DNA of 64,000 bases from NCBI GenBank assembly GCA_011037195.1, contig JAAEAF010014809.1, positions 62,001-126,000 of the forward strand, in the 5' to 3' direction. Position 1 is the stretch's first letter; each line of letters opens with the position of its first letter. Shown here piece after piece: positions 44,880-56,589 of the stretch. The notes beneath the pieces are model-generated. The model was not told the origin of the DNA, searched no databases, and was given only the letters and a program-made list of their open reading frames with translations. Position numbers and translations under genes: made by a program. The stretch is from Triatoma infestans (Eukaryota; Arthropoda; Insecta; Hemiptera; Reduviidae).

Positions 44880-45255
44880 AGGTAGTGTTGTTTTTAACGA
44901 AAATAGCACTTTAGATGAAAACCTAACCCCACCTTTCCACCATAACTGCCCTTAAATGAATTTTCCCAGAGAAATGTTTCAAATAAAAGTTGTAGCTCAT
45001 TGTGAGTGTAGCTGATGTACCAGGTTTAAAGAAAATCGTCGGAGCCATTTTTGAGATAATTGCAAAAAAGTAAGAAAAAACAGCAAGTAAAGTGGTACTT
45101 CTGGTTGAGGAATTTTGACAGATGACCCACCATGAGATGCCATGGTAATACCTAAACGGAATATCAAGTTTCAACATTCTACGGTTTTTCGTTTTTGAGC
45201 TATGCTGTTCATCACACACACACACACATACACACACTCGCACAAACACACACCC

Positions 45256-45293
<38 letters not shown>

Positions 45294-45415
45294 CATTTGC
45301 TAAAAACCACTTTTTTGGACACGGGACCTCAAAACGGATATTTCCGGTGAAAACTCGATTTGGAAAATTTGACACGATTACAATACTTCCTCTTACTAGA
45401 AGTTAGAGAAAGTAA
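44880..45415 (-). repeat. Family H repeat, minus copy with long (CA)n
   Basis: Mirror of 43255-43930: AACCTAACCCCACC, AAATAAAAGTTGTAGCTC, TGAGCTATGCTGTTC, (CA)n at about 45212-45291, ACGGATATTTCCGGTGAAAAC, and the hairpin CTTCCTCTTACTAG / AAGTTAGAGAAAG. A 150-codon minus frame across it owes its Cys-Val run to the microsatellite. Confidence 0.85.
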
Positions 45416-45589
45416 AAATGTTCATTTCAAGTACACATAATTTTCTTCGAAGTCAGGATTTTGACCACACATTTAATTCTTATTATAATTTAATTATATT
45501 ATATTCTAATTTAATTTTTATTATATAGAAGAGTGGATCGTATCATTTATGGGAATAGCATGTTTAATGGAAAACTAAATGACAAAAAA

Positions 45590-45909
45590 ATGGAAAAACT
45601 ACAACAAAGTTTCCCTGGAAATATATTTTAAATAAAAGTTGTAGCTCTTTATATATGTCTTCGTTGAAGTACCGAGTTTGTACAGAAACTTTGGAGCTCC
45701 TTTGAGAAAATCGCAAAATACTGGTAAAAGAATCTACTCTGAAAAGTAGGTCTCAGCCCACCGATATTTACTAAAAATTGATTATCGGGTCCTTTAATAG
45801 CGCTTAAACGAATTATCAAGTTTGAAGTTTCTATGATTTTCCGTTTTTTTGTCTTGGTTATGTCGACGACGCGTACCCACGCACTTGCGAGCTAATTTTT
45901 GAAAACCAT
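45590..45909 (-). repeat. Family H repeat, left part of interrupted copy
   Basis: AAATAAAAGTTGTAGCTCTT, AATTATCAAGTTTGAAGTT and GCTAATTTTTGAAAACCATT match family H up to the point where LTR C starts. The missing hairpin end is at 51153-51266. Confidence 0.75.
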
Positions 45910-46110
45910 TGTTACGTATTTGTGGGATGTAAAGGTATCCTGTAGTTCAATCGAAATACGTAACTAGTTTTTGACCGCCTAATCCTAGGTCCCGCCACTT
46001 CTCTAGCAGGGGGTAATTAATAGTTCTTTTGTTCTTCGCCTGGAGAGAGAACGGATAACTTCTTGTAGAGAGACCATAAAAATTATTTCTTGCTCCCCTG
46101 GAATTGTTAA
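45910..46110 (+). mobile_element. LTR family C, left part of interrupted copy
   Basis: It starts TGTTACGTATTTG as does the complete LTR C at 56590 (TGTTACGTATTCC). Only the first bases and a nearby ACGTAACT are clearly shared; the middle is diverged. The end near 46110 is where the CR1-like element is taken to begin and is approximate. Confidence 0.55.
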
Positions 46111-46363
46111 ACCGTTGTAACGGAGTTTTATTTAGGTTTTTTTGATTCTTTCATCACTTTAAGTGTGACATTTAGTAAAAGAAGTGTGGTGTTTGTTTCC
46201 TGAGTTTTACCATCAGTTACAGCTCTTTTGTGATACAATTTATCATTTAATTCATTCATTTTCACCATTTTTTTCACATAACCTTTCCAGCTGTTATAGT
46301 GTAAACACAAAGCTGTAAAGTATCTTAATTTTTTAGTGATATTCACATTTTCTTTAATGAAAA

Positions 46364-47150
46364 ATGAGTGAAAAAATTGTGCAAAGTTTGTCCAAGAGAT
46401 AAAACAAGCAAATGAGGCAATAAAATGTGTTGGATGTTCAGTTCTTTTGCATTATCATGTACTGGATTAACGTCGTCTGAACTAAAGTGTATGAAACTTC
46501 AGAAAAGGTCCTTAAAGTTCGTATGTTCAGAATGTGATATTGGTCGTAGAGACCTTCCAAATATAAAAGCAATTCTCATTGAGTTAAAGGACCAGCTTTC
46601 TTCGTACATCGCTTCCCAGAATCAGATATGTGACACAATATCTAGCCTTAATTACATAAACCAAGAAGTGTTAATAGCTGAAATGAACGAACAATGTTAT
46701 ATTGTTTAACGCTTCAGAATTCCAGTCTCCGAATGTGACAGATAAAAACACTGCAGATCAACAACTTATCGAATCTATCATCTCTAAGAATAGAACTGAA
46801 GTGCCATTTGAGAAAATCAATGTCATCCGAGTTTACAGATAGGGAAAATCTCAAATGAATAATAAACCTAGGCTCCTTAAAATCGTTTGTAGCAGCGCTT
46901 CTGACGCTTACGAATTTATTAAACTACGTCCTTTCTTAGAATCTCCTATGAAACATTCTCTTGACAAAACTGAAAGACAACGCACATTATTCAAAATGGT
47001 TTTTAATGAACTGCAAGAAAGAACAAAAACTTAAGAATAAAGCACATCAAAGGCATCCCCAGAATAATTAGTACTAACAGTAATTCTAATACCTGCAATT
47101 TATTGGCAACTGATGAAGCAATTATTTCAAAAAACTCAAGTTTTCATTCA
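46364..47150 (+). pseudogene. ORF1 relic with PHD-like zinc finger
   Basis: It starts at an ATG (46364). Across two frames the Cys/His order is KCVGCSVLLHYH, then CTGLTSSELKC, then VCSECD, which fits the second half of a C4HC3 PHD-type finger. CAK near 46379 could be the degraded first pair. A coiled-coil-like stretch follows (IKAILIELKDQLSSYIASQN, about 46565-46620). Later text includes KTERQRTLFKMVFNELQERTK (about 46968-47030), as seen after the esterase-less ORF1 core of such elements. PHD-bearing ORF1 proteins are known in CR1-group elements. Several stops and shifts; non-coding now. Confidence 0.7.
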
Positions 47151-47155
47151 CATTA

Positions 47156-49727
47156 AGTTATTTTTATCAAAATGTCAGAGGCTTAAATACCAAACTCGAC
47201 GAATTTAGTAGCTCTGCTCAATTACTCGACTGTGATATATTATTATTAAATGAAACATGGTTGTCTGATAACGTAGCAACTAGTTAACTGTGCCTAACTA
47301 AGTACAATCTTTCGCTGTGATCGTTCTAGTCACACAAGTAAAAAATCTAGAGGTGGTGGTGTGTAGCTGTAAAGTCGTGCTACAGTGTTCGTCGTTTAGA
47401 CACAGCTTTCAGGGATCTAGAACAAATATTTGTTATATTCAAATTTAAATATCACCAAGCGGCTATTGTTTACATTCCACCATCTTCCAGTAGTAGTGTG
47501 TATAATAGTTTTTACTAGAAATTTTATACAGAACAACTTATACTTGCAATATCCTGATGCTAGTTTTTTAGTTATAGGTGATTTTAATTTAAGAATAAGT
47601 AAGTTGAACCATGGTACATCAGTTAACGATGGAAAATATTCAATCTTAAACAATTATCCTGATATCTCCAGCGACTTAAAAGATAAACTTGCAACTCTGT
47701 CTTCTTGCACATTAAACAATCTGGATGACTTTGTGTCTCAGTTCTACAGTATCTTGTACAGCACCATTGATAAGTTTGCCCAAAAATTAAAATTTTCAAT
47801 AGTACTTTTCCGAAATGGTATTCAAAACAACTCAGATTTTTAATTAAGAAGAAAAAAGTGGCTCATAAAATCTTTAAAGTGTCCACTGCAGTAACGGATT
47901 ATAACAAATTCAAAAAACTTCGAAATGAGTGTAAAAAAACAAGCGAAAAAAGATTATAGTGTTTATATTAAGGATGTTCAGTATTCCCTTAAAAAAAATG
48001 TAAAGTTTTTTTGGAATTATATACATTCCCTTAAAAATAATCATTACTTTCCAGACTCATGTTTTCTTGATTCAATTAAAGCTAATTATGGATCAGAATT
48101 ATGTAATCTGTTTTCAATATACTTTTGCAGTGTCTACATTGATGATAAATTCTGCAAAGTTCCATCTCATAGTTTTCCTGATATTCGTTCTCTCAGTACA
48201 ATCAGGATTGAAAAGAAATGCGCTCGAGACCCTGGATGTTTCAAAAGGTTCAGGACCAGACCATATTTCCCCAACTGTTTGTAAAGAATTATCTGATATT
48301 CTGGACGAACCATTATGCAATATCTTCAACTCAAGTCTATCGTCAGGGTAATTTCCTCAATTTTGGAAAAACTCTATTATTGTTCCTATCCATAAAAACG
48401 GCGCCAAAAGAAATATTAAAAATTACCGACCAATCACTAAGATTCTGTAATACATAAAATTTTTGAAAAAATAATTATCCAAAAACTGACATCCCACTTC
48501 AGTTACATTATATCTCCTTCACAGCATGGATTCTTCAAACGGCGTTCAGCCACTTCAAATCTTGTTACTTATGAACAGTTTATTATGAACACCTTAGACT
48601 CAGGCTCCTTACAGGTTGATGCAGTTTACACGGACCTTGCTAAAGCATTTGACACCGTCTCGCATATATTTTACTAAATTAATTGCAGGCATACGGCGTC
48701 GACGGTAGTCTCCTAAATTGGATAAGAACCTACTTGACAGGACTCTCAGAGTAAAAATCGGACCTTACCTGTCTGGTAAATTCACAGCAACCTCTGGAGT
48801 GCCCCAAGGTTCCCATCTCGGACCTCTGTTGTTTTTAATATATTTTAATGATGTAATCAATGTATTTCATAACGCCAGAGTGTTACTATTTGCAGATGAC
48901 CTTAAAATATTCCACCCAATTAATAAGTTAACCGATGCTCTCGATCTGCAAAACAATCCTCAACTTTTCGAAACTTGGTGCGATCAAAATTTACTCAAAA
49001 CAAATATATCTAAATGCTCTGTCATTACGTTCAGCAGATCTTCTAACCCAATAGAATTTTGTTACAAATTAGAAGGGACTAATTTAAATAGAGTAACTTC
49101 TACCCGTGATCTAGGAGTCATATTTGACTCCAAAATGACTTTCAATGACCATATACACTCCATATCTGCTAAATCAAATAAAATGCTTATTTTTCGGAAT
49201 ACTAACCATTTCAGGGATCTAAATTCACTCAAACTTCTGTATTGTGCATTAGTCAGATCTCACCTGGAATTCGGCTCCCCTGTTTGGTCACCTAAGTTTC
49301 TTTATCGCTCTGAAACTATTGAAAATATTCAAAATAAATTTCTGAGATTGATTGATTTCAAACTTAATATCCCCAGACAGGAATTAGACTACACAACTCT
49401 CAGAAACCATCTCAGATTGCTATCTTGTACAGATCGGAGGAAATTATTCGATTTGCTACTGGTCTACGATATTATCCATGGCCTAAAGACAGTTCTGAGT
49501 TACTATCCTCAGTAACCTTCCAAGTCCCTGCCAAAAAAGTTAGGCACCGCAATCTTTTCTTCATAAAATTTTATAGAAATCATTACTCCTACAATGCATC
49601 AATACCCCGATCATTAAGATTACTGAATAAACTTAGTTCCGAACTAGATATTTTTCATCTCACCAGAATCCAGTTTAAAAATGCAGTTACCGATTTTCTT
49701 CTGTCCTTCAATCCCAACATTCCATAA
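47156..49727 (+). pseudogene. ORF2 relic: endonuclease and reverse transcriptase
   Basis: Endonuclease: YQNVRGLNTKLDEF and LLNETWLSD (47165-47270), SRGGGV (about 47352), YIPPSSSS (47474) and VIGDFNL (47570). The C-terminal part of the endonuclease is missing. RT: KGSGPDHISP (48246), NYRPIT (48421), TDLAKAFDTV (48636), TSGVPQGSHLGPLLFLIYFN (48791), the catalytic LLFADDLKIF (48885), SKCSVITFSR, STRDLGVIFDSKMTFNDHI (49100) and LVRSHLEFGSPVW (49250). The last open block, 48718-49515, spans most of palm and thumb. It continues shifted to 49727. Internal stops and shifts remove coding capacity. Confidence 0.9.
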
Positions 49728-50205
49728 ACTAAATACCTCGCACCGTACCTTTTCCCTGTAATTAAGCAATATTTCAAATCAATTATTTGTATATACTATA
49801 TTTTTTCTTTGTTATCTTAATATTTCAGGTTTGATTATGTTTTTTATTACTGAACTTTTACTTATTTGGTTTATATAGGTTTATTTGAGGTATCTATCCC
49901 TCTCATAAAAATTGATTTTCATTTTGTTATTTCATTATTTCTCAATATATATTAAAGAATAGTCAATTCCAAATGCAATGTAAACTCTTCCTTGACTGAT
50001 TTACACTATCTAGATTAATAGATTATATATATAAATATACTTATTTCTATATATTAAATATTTCTTAGATTTTAAATATTTTTTAGATTCAAATGTTCTT
50101 TATAGATTTATATTTATACTACTTGTTGATGTTCATAGCTGAAACTAAATATACTATGTACAAAGGATTTATAATCCGTTAAATAAATAAATAAAAATAA
50201 ATTTG

Positions 50206-51152
50206 GTGTCTATTAAAGGCCCTTACGTTGTGGTGACAATTAACTCAACTAACCTGAGGCAGCGTCAAACCTGGCGGATGCAAATTGCTTATATTAACTT
50301 ATGCAGATATCTGTGAGTAAAGATAATTTTCCTATCTTTCCCATCCTTTAAATCTATAACTCACTATTCATTTTAGTTATTATAAGCTGGTAGATGCCAC
50401 TTGGGCAATACATACGTGAGTATTAACCGATAACTTACATAAAATAACATAAAGATAACTTACCGTATTTTATTAACGCCTTTAGCAACAGTTTAATACT
50501 TATATGTAATTCCAAATTTTTACCTTTACCTTAAGGTAGGTGTCTCTTGACTGTCTCCTCATATGTTCCGGTTGGACGTAATCTATTGACTAGAGAACAG
50601 TTTCCTGAAGTGTGTGAGAGGCTGTAGGCACACTTCAACATTTCTTATTTGTGTCTCAGTATATAATACTACAGTATCCTTGTACCTTATTTGGTTCTGG
50701 ATCGTCCCAAGCTCAAGTAGAGAGTTTATCAATTCTTCCTCAGTCATTATTGTAATATTCATTCGTTCGTTTGCCAACAGATTCACCAGATTCTACAATC
50801 TGCCCAATTGTAATGGTCCTCCATTTGACAACATCTTCTGACCAGCATCCTCATGGACAGCTCTGGAAGGGATTGTTTTACCTTCAGATAATCGGTCGAT
50901 CCGAGAGCTTACACACTATTCAATGAGTGTTTTCAATCCAGTTGTAAGGCAGAAGGACTGGGAAGCAACTATTACTTCAATAAAGTTATTGTTACACAAG
51001 GATTACTTGTTTTTCTGTCTTTAGTTGCTACACTCCCCCTACAGCCCATTTATTCTAGCAAGACCTGACCGGAGTTCCAGCAGTGTTCTACTTTCCCAGT
51101 AACCAGGTTATGTTACCGGATGAATTTATCTACTGGACTGAAAATACACTAC
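50206..51152 (+). mobile_element. LTR family C, right part of interrupted copy
   Basis: It aligns with 57125-57974: TTAAAGGCCCTTACG, CAGCGTCAAACCTGGCGGATG, TTATTATAAGCTGGTAGATG, ATGTTCCGGTTGGACG, CCTCATGGACAGCTCTGGAA and GGGATTGTTTTACC. A polyadenylation signal follows in TTCAATAAAGTTATTGTTAC (50972), then TTTTTCTGTCTTTAGTTGCT. The right end (near AAAATACACTAC) resembles the AATACGTAAC end of the other copy. Confidence 0.78.
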
Positions 51153-51266
51153 AAACAAATTCTACGATTCCGGAGACCTCAAATCATGTGTTTCTAGTGA
51201 AAACTCAATTTCGAATATTTGATAAGTTCACAAAATTTCCTCGTCTTAGAAGTAAGAGAAAGTAAT
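51153..51266 (-). repeat. Family H repeat, right part of interrupted copy
   Basis: GGAGACCTCAAATCATGTG, TTTCTAGTGAAAACTCAATT and CTTAGAAGTAAGAGAAAGTA continue the family H order broken at 45909. Confidence 0.75.
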
Positions 51267-51429
51267 ATAATAACATTATTTTGTCAAAAATAAACCATCA
51301 ATGAAACTGAATTTCAGGGTTTAACGTATCGGGCCAAAATTTTATCTATTCTATTTTATACTTTCTACAACTGCTATAAGAATAGGTAATGCATTAGATT
51401 ATCGCTGAAAACTGAACTTTAGAAACTGT

Positions 51430-51431
<2 letters not shown>

Positions 51432-51469
<38 letters not shown>
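51432..51469. repeat. (GT)n microsatellite
   Basis: Nineteen or so GT units without interruption. It is possibly part of another family H fragment, since such runs occur inside that family. Confidence 0.9.
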
Positions 51470-51475
<6 letters not shown>

Positions 51476-53141
51476 TCTATCTGTCTTTCCGTGTAGATAT
51501 GTTTAGTCTGAAAGCCAAAAAAATCGTAGCATTTCAAATGTAAATAACCATCGATAATGCAAACTTTACAAACTTCTACAAAATTATTCGTGTTGACATA
51601 AACACTACTAAATAGATTTTAAGTTTTATTACAATTTGAAATGATGTTACGTAACGTTCAAGACAATCTCACAATTTATAAAAACCCTATTTCAACCGAT
51701 ATGGATATAAGAAACAGAATTGGGAATTCTGCCAATCCAATCAATATCCAGCCAACTGTCCTTACTTTACCGAATAGCCAACCCACCGCGCACTGTCTTT
51801 AAACGAACCCTCTACAGTAATCTCTTTGCTTACCACTTAATCCACTTCCTATTCCTCAGTTTCGATGACACTTAACAAATCACCCTCACGAACAATCATT
51901 ATTTATTCCGTCCCATCCTGACAATCCTCTTCCCCTTTTTAACAACATTGGCAATATGATCTCATTGCTTTCCAACCTCCAGCATTTTCTTCGAGGGTTC
52001 AGCTGCTGCTGCTGGCTAGCAGCTCTCATCATACAACATTGTTATGGCGGTGAGTTCTAGCTCAATTACTTTGGGTGTAACAGAAAGTAATATCCTATTT
52101 TTACTGTTCTGATAATTGGGTTCACTGGACTTTGCGGAAACATATAGCTGTTCATACTATAATTAATCCTCTTATTAATTACACTTTTTGTAAACAATCT
52201 TGTGGGAATAAGTTCTTTACAATTCTTACAATGTACAACATCGTACAAAATAAATTGTAGTTACGATGGTTAACTTAATTCCCGTAAAGGAAAACTTGGA
52301 ACTCAAGTTCGCAGAAAAATTGTCGGAAGTTTACGGAGAAGTTGCTATTAGGGAGCAGATGTGCCAGAGATAGTTTTTCAAGTTCCGGGAAGGTCATAAG
52401 TTACTAGAAGACAATAAATGACTGGAAGGCTGACTAATATATTACATTAAATAATTAATTCATTGAAAGCTCAGGATTTCATTTAACTACTTAGCTTCGG
52501 GAATACAGTTTCTTCTCTTCAGCTACTACTCTATCTTATAATAAACAATATGTAAGTACATGCTAATCTCTATAATTAATTTTATCTATTTTTAATTAAT
52601 ATTAAATATTTACCTTACACTATATCTATAGAACATCTAAAACTGGAATAATTAAAAAAAATGAGAGTATTGTAAAAATTCAAGCACATATTTTGTAGGT
52701 TTTAAGTGAAGTCAATACATCAAATTCAAACCACTTTATACCTATCATAGCTGTAAAATAGGCTATATATGTCTAGATTTTTTAATTTAATTTTTTGATT
52801 TGTTTTGCCTAAAAAATAGTAAAATTTTCTCCTCCCCCTTACTACGACATATGATTTTAAATGATTTGAATAATTTCAGGAATAAATATTATTTTAAAAT
52901 TGATGTATTGATGTGCATGACTACTCAGTTTCTAATAGTTCCAGAATGTTTCATAGATAAAAGAAATAAGATAATTAATTAGTAATAATTAAAAATAGAT
53001 AATATTAATTATTGACATTGTAATGTCAATTGCTTATTCTTATCAAATAGCTTAGTAGCTGAAGAAATAAAAAAATTGACAGGTTTAATTATAAAGAGAG
53101 AGTGATTAATAGGCTATAGCCTATAACTCGGAAAAATCAAT
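51470..53141. other. No gene seen
   Basis: A somewhat C-rich block at 51740-52020 is unrecognised. The rest is AT-rich. No open frame with a domain. Confidence 0.4.
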
Positions 53142-53208
53142 AAATAACCGTCAGAAAGGTTTGTCAAGTCCCGAAATAACCGTCAGAAAGGTTTGTGAAG
53201 TCCCGAAA
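53142..53208. repeat. 32-bp tandem duplication
   Basis: AAATAACCGTCAGAAAGGTT followed by TGTCAAGTCCCG is repeated once with a single change (TGTGAAG), so the duplication is recent. Confidence 0.9.
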
Positions 53209-53768
53209 TCAGATAAAATTTTATTTTAATAAATAATTTTTAATTGCCTACATCATTAGAAATGTATAGAAATAATTTTACAAACAATTATCGATGCCAA
53301 ACACGATTGATGGATTTAGGTTATACTGAGGAAATTAGAAACATCTCTGCCCAGATATATAGCGGTTAACCAAGCAAGATAGTAACTCAATCTTGTGACC
53401 ACTACTTCAGAGAAGGACCCGACCATGCTGTAATTGCTCGCTAAGTTTATGTGCAATATAATCTATAAGCTCATATTATACAAACAAATAAATTTCCGAT
53501 ATGAAACATACCTCTATACATCTCTTACTTTTTCTTTGACATAATTTATTTGTTTTTACTATAAAAGTGCAACAAAGAATCTGTGATCTTCTATATAAAA
53601 ATACAGTATAAAAAGGAATAAGATATTCACTGATAAAAATAAATTTACAAACAATTATAATTCGTTGATAACACACATTATAAACTTACAAACATTGTAA
53701 ATATTAGTATTATTATAAAGTGTTGAGCAGTCTAGACATGTCAGTGTAACTAACAATATTGTTGTTTA
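53209..53768. other. AT-rich DNA, no gene seen
   Basis: Nothing was recognised. Confidence 0.4.
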
Positions 53769-53770
53769 TA

Positions 53771-54705
53771 CGAGGCATGTCCAGTAAGTAAGTGTACTGA
53801 ATTTTTGTAGGTTACCAAAATTTTTATTTGAACAAAAAAATTACCTGGTTACATTAGTACATATGTAAGCTATTTTTCGACATAGTCACCATTCCTCTCA
53901 ATGCAGGTGGTGAACCGGGGTATTAATTTTTTGATGCCTTCCTCGAAGTAGCTTCCCGACAACGCCTTCGTCCACTTTTCCACCTCCCCTTCACCACCTC
54001 GTCTGTTGAAAACCTTTTTCCACCCACGTGTAGCTTCAGGGAGGTAAAGAGATAGTAATCTGAAGGTACTAGGTCAGGGGAATGCGCGGGATGGTTCAGA
54101 ACATCCAATTTAAACAAGGCAAGCAGTTCCTTTGTTCCACTCGATTCAACTTGTGTTGGTCTGTCAGCTGTTTTGGGACCCACCTCGCGGACAGTTTCCG
54201 ATATCCGAGGGTTTCGTGTAGCAGAGATCTGGAGATTTGCGAAAACATCGCAGAAAGTTCATCCACAGTCAATCTGCGATCGTCACGGAGCGCATTTTCG
54301 ATTTTTTCCACAATTGAAGGTTTTCCGCTCCTCTGATCATCATGCACAGACGTACGACCGTTTTTAAACTCGCGACACCACTTGAACACACTCGTACGTT
54401 TCATAGCTTTATAACCATATGCAGTTTTTACCTCATTATAAACCTCAACCGGAGTTTTTACCTTCCAAACGAGATAACGGATGACGCCGCGTATTTCACA
54501 CTTGGCGGGAGATTGGATTGACATTTTTCACGAAACGTATTGTCGCGTCGACAGTTCTCAACGTACTGACCTCGAACCGGTCTCGTTGCGGAGGGGAGGA
54601 ATCAGGCTACACGACAGTGCAGCCAACATGTCGAAAACAAAATCCCTCCGGCTGTGAGAGCCTCAGTACACTTACTTAACACGTAAGTGAGGCATACATG
54701 CCTCG
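53771..54705 (-). mobile_element. Mariner-like element, internally deleted
   Basis: The ends are CGAGGCATGTCCAGTAAGTA (53771 onwards) and, in reverse complement from 54705, CGAGGCATGTATGCCTCAC followed by TTAAGTAAGTGTACTGA. The left end also has AAGTGTACTGA, so the two termini are inverted repeats. TA dinucleotides at 53769-53770 and 54706-54707 are the expected TSD. The length is about 935 bp against about 1.3 kb for complete mariners. Confidence 0.92.
53923..54524 (-). pseudogene. Mariner transposase, catalytic core deleted
   Basis: The start MSIQSPAKCEIRGVIRYL (54524) begins the N-terminal DNA-binding part. VFKWCREFKNGRTSVHDDQR and GKPSIVEKIENALRDDRRLT (about residues 45-85) match the mariner helix-turn-helix and linker. 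The frame then shifts. The lower part (54183-53923) reads LALFKLDVLNHPAHSPDLVP and SDYYLFTSLKLHV, the last catalytic block with its Asp in SPDL. The segment with the first two catalytic Asp residues (TGDE and HDN motifs in the family) is absent, so the element could not transpose on its own. It could still be mobilised in trans if its ends are recognised. Confidence 0.93.
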
Positions 54706-54707
54706 TA

Positions 54708-56188
54708 TTTGCAGATATTTTCTGAAAATATTTTAAATTGGACATTCAACAAATATTGTAAATAAAATCTTCATATTTGCCACTATTAGACTAAGTATAG
54801 TTGACCCAGCATCGTGATGAAATGGGAAGCTACAGTTAGTAGCGCCCTAGGTAGCGAAGGCCCGAACTAAACAGCATGGGAACTGCGGCGTGCTTGCCTA
54901 TTCAAATCTTCGTCTGGCATATCTTGGCCCTTCATGGACTGTTGCGCCATAGGGTGTTTTTTATGACCCTGATAATCTAATTGAGCAAATATTTCAATTA
55001 TTTTAAATATACAATTTTCTATTAAATAAGGTTGTATGAACTGATCATTTTTATGCATCAAGATTTTGTGAAAATATTGAACGTAGATTTTGTATAATTC
55101 AAATAAATCCAAGACTTTCTATTAGTAGCGATTATTACAAATTCAAAAAACATATTTTTTTTTAACTTGTGAATTTTCACTAAACATGTAGTTGCGCTTA
55201 ATATAACGATTAATATATGCGATGAAAAAATTGCACACTGTGCATTCAGAAATGGTGATTTTTGAAACTACCTCCTGTCAGTCCACCTAAAGCTTCAATC
55301 AGTCAGAAAATTCAATTTAAAGATCACTCAAAAATCACAGTCTCACCACCACCCACCCACCCACCCGCCCCCAAAAGAAATCCAACATTCATTGCCCTAA
55401 ATGTATTCAAAAAAAAAAAAAGTGAGTTTTTAATATATGCAGTTTGCATTCCAAATTTCAAGAAATGGTCTGGAGTTTTAGTTCTTTTTTGCTGTGAAAA
55501 ATTCTGGAAAACTGTCATAAAAGTCAACTTTTGTTTAACCGATATTTTTAAAAATTGGACTTTTATCAATGCATCTAATGAAGTTTAAAATTATTAGAAA
55601 CTTTCATTGTGCTGAAAAAAAAACAACACTTCAGAACATAGTTTTGCAAATATTCCAGAAGGCCCCTGTGATAATTAATTATCCGGTCATAGGATTGAAC
55701 AGGGTTGTCCACCTAAGATTGGTTAGTAGGCAAAAGTTGGCCATCTGGAACACTTAGCAAAAAATCTGGTGTGAAATCATTATACAACATTCTCCTACTC
55801 CTGTAAATATAATATAAAATGACGAATTTTCTTTTGAACTTTACATATTTTACTCATTTGTTCTATCATAAACGGATGGTTGAAAGTCAAGTTCCAACTT
55901 GCCAAACCAGAAACAATAGAAGGGATTACATGGTTGAAAGACTGTTTAAATATCAGCAGAAGGCAATAGGATATTTCATAGAAACTCTTCTATTCAGCAT
56001 TGTTGGGAGCTTTTGAAACAATCGCAGACATGGCGTTGTTAGCCTAAAAAAAGAAATACTAACTTAGAAATAAAAAGTGCATCAGCCACCAATCAGTGTA
56101 TTAGCTACCAATAAAATTTGCATATATAAAATTCCTTGTGCAGTTTCATAGACAGTCAGAGCAGAGGAAAATAGAGTGAAGCTTTTTA
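54708..56188. other. No gene seen; motif K and (CCCA)n
   Basis: A CCCACC microsatellite lies at about 55347-55370. Motif K (AAAAAATCTGGTGTGAAATC, CATTCTCCTACTCC) is at 55759-55801. Open frames of 60-108 codons (for example 55262-55588) have no domain. Confidence 0.45.
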
Positions 56189-56563
56189 TACACTGTGCAT
56201 ATTCTTCGCTAGATGCTATAATGGGAGAGTAAGATGGAGGAAATTTGGGTCTCGAATGATGAAATGAGAAGACTTGGTAAACACTGGTTAACTAGTATAT
56301 TAATAAAGAGACACAGTCTGCCTGGACTTTACAATAGAGAATGGTTAAGATAGAGTGGAATAACACGTAGTGACTGGCGAGATTGAACTCTAGTGAACTG
56401 TCTATTTCTGGACTGTATGTTGCTGTATTTATCTGGTTTCTCCCACTCCAGTCTGAGAGAGTGGTTGGGTTCGTTTCTCTTCTCTCTACTCACTTTTGTT
56501 GTCTTCTCTCTACTCTCTTTGGTTGCTGCTGCAGTGCCATTTGATAGCTGGATCACAATTACA
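56189..56563 (+). mobile_element. LTR, family B, upstream of Gypsy relic
   Basis: GGTAAACACTGG, CTGCCTGGACTTTACA, GTAGTGACTGGCGAG, CTCCCACTCCAGTCTGAGAG and the end GATCACAATTACA follow the family-B order. TTTTA occurs at 56184-56188 and 56564-56568, a possible TSD. The left boundary is less certain than the right. Confidence 0.65.
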
Positions 56564-56589
56564 TTTTAATTGTAATAAAAATATATATG

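Larger units (their letters stand above)
46111..50205 (+). mobile_element. CR1-like non-LTR retrotransposon, near full length, degenerate
   Basis: A presumed 5' UTR (46111-46363), ORF1 relic, ORF2 relic (endonuclease and RT) and 3' UTR end in (TAAA)n at about 50170-50205. The 3' end is directly followed by LTR C sequence, so it sits inside that LTR. The left boundary is approximate and no TSD was identified. The tail and the PHD-like finger in ORF1 favour CR1-type over Jockey-type, but the clade needs phylogeny. Confidence 0.8.

Noticed and set aside
44923..45375. 150-codon minus-strand ORF with a Cys-Val-rich centre
   Set aside because: The Cys-Val run is the translation of a (CA)n microsatellite within family H; the flanks are the repeat itself.
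54096..54336. Plus-strand ORFs over the mariner
   Set aside because: Antisense of the transposase relic.
55262..55588. 108-codon ORF with a Pro-rich segment
   Set aside because: The Pro stretch is a CCCACC microsatellite; no domain and AT-rich, low-complexity remainder.
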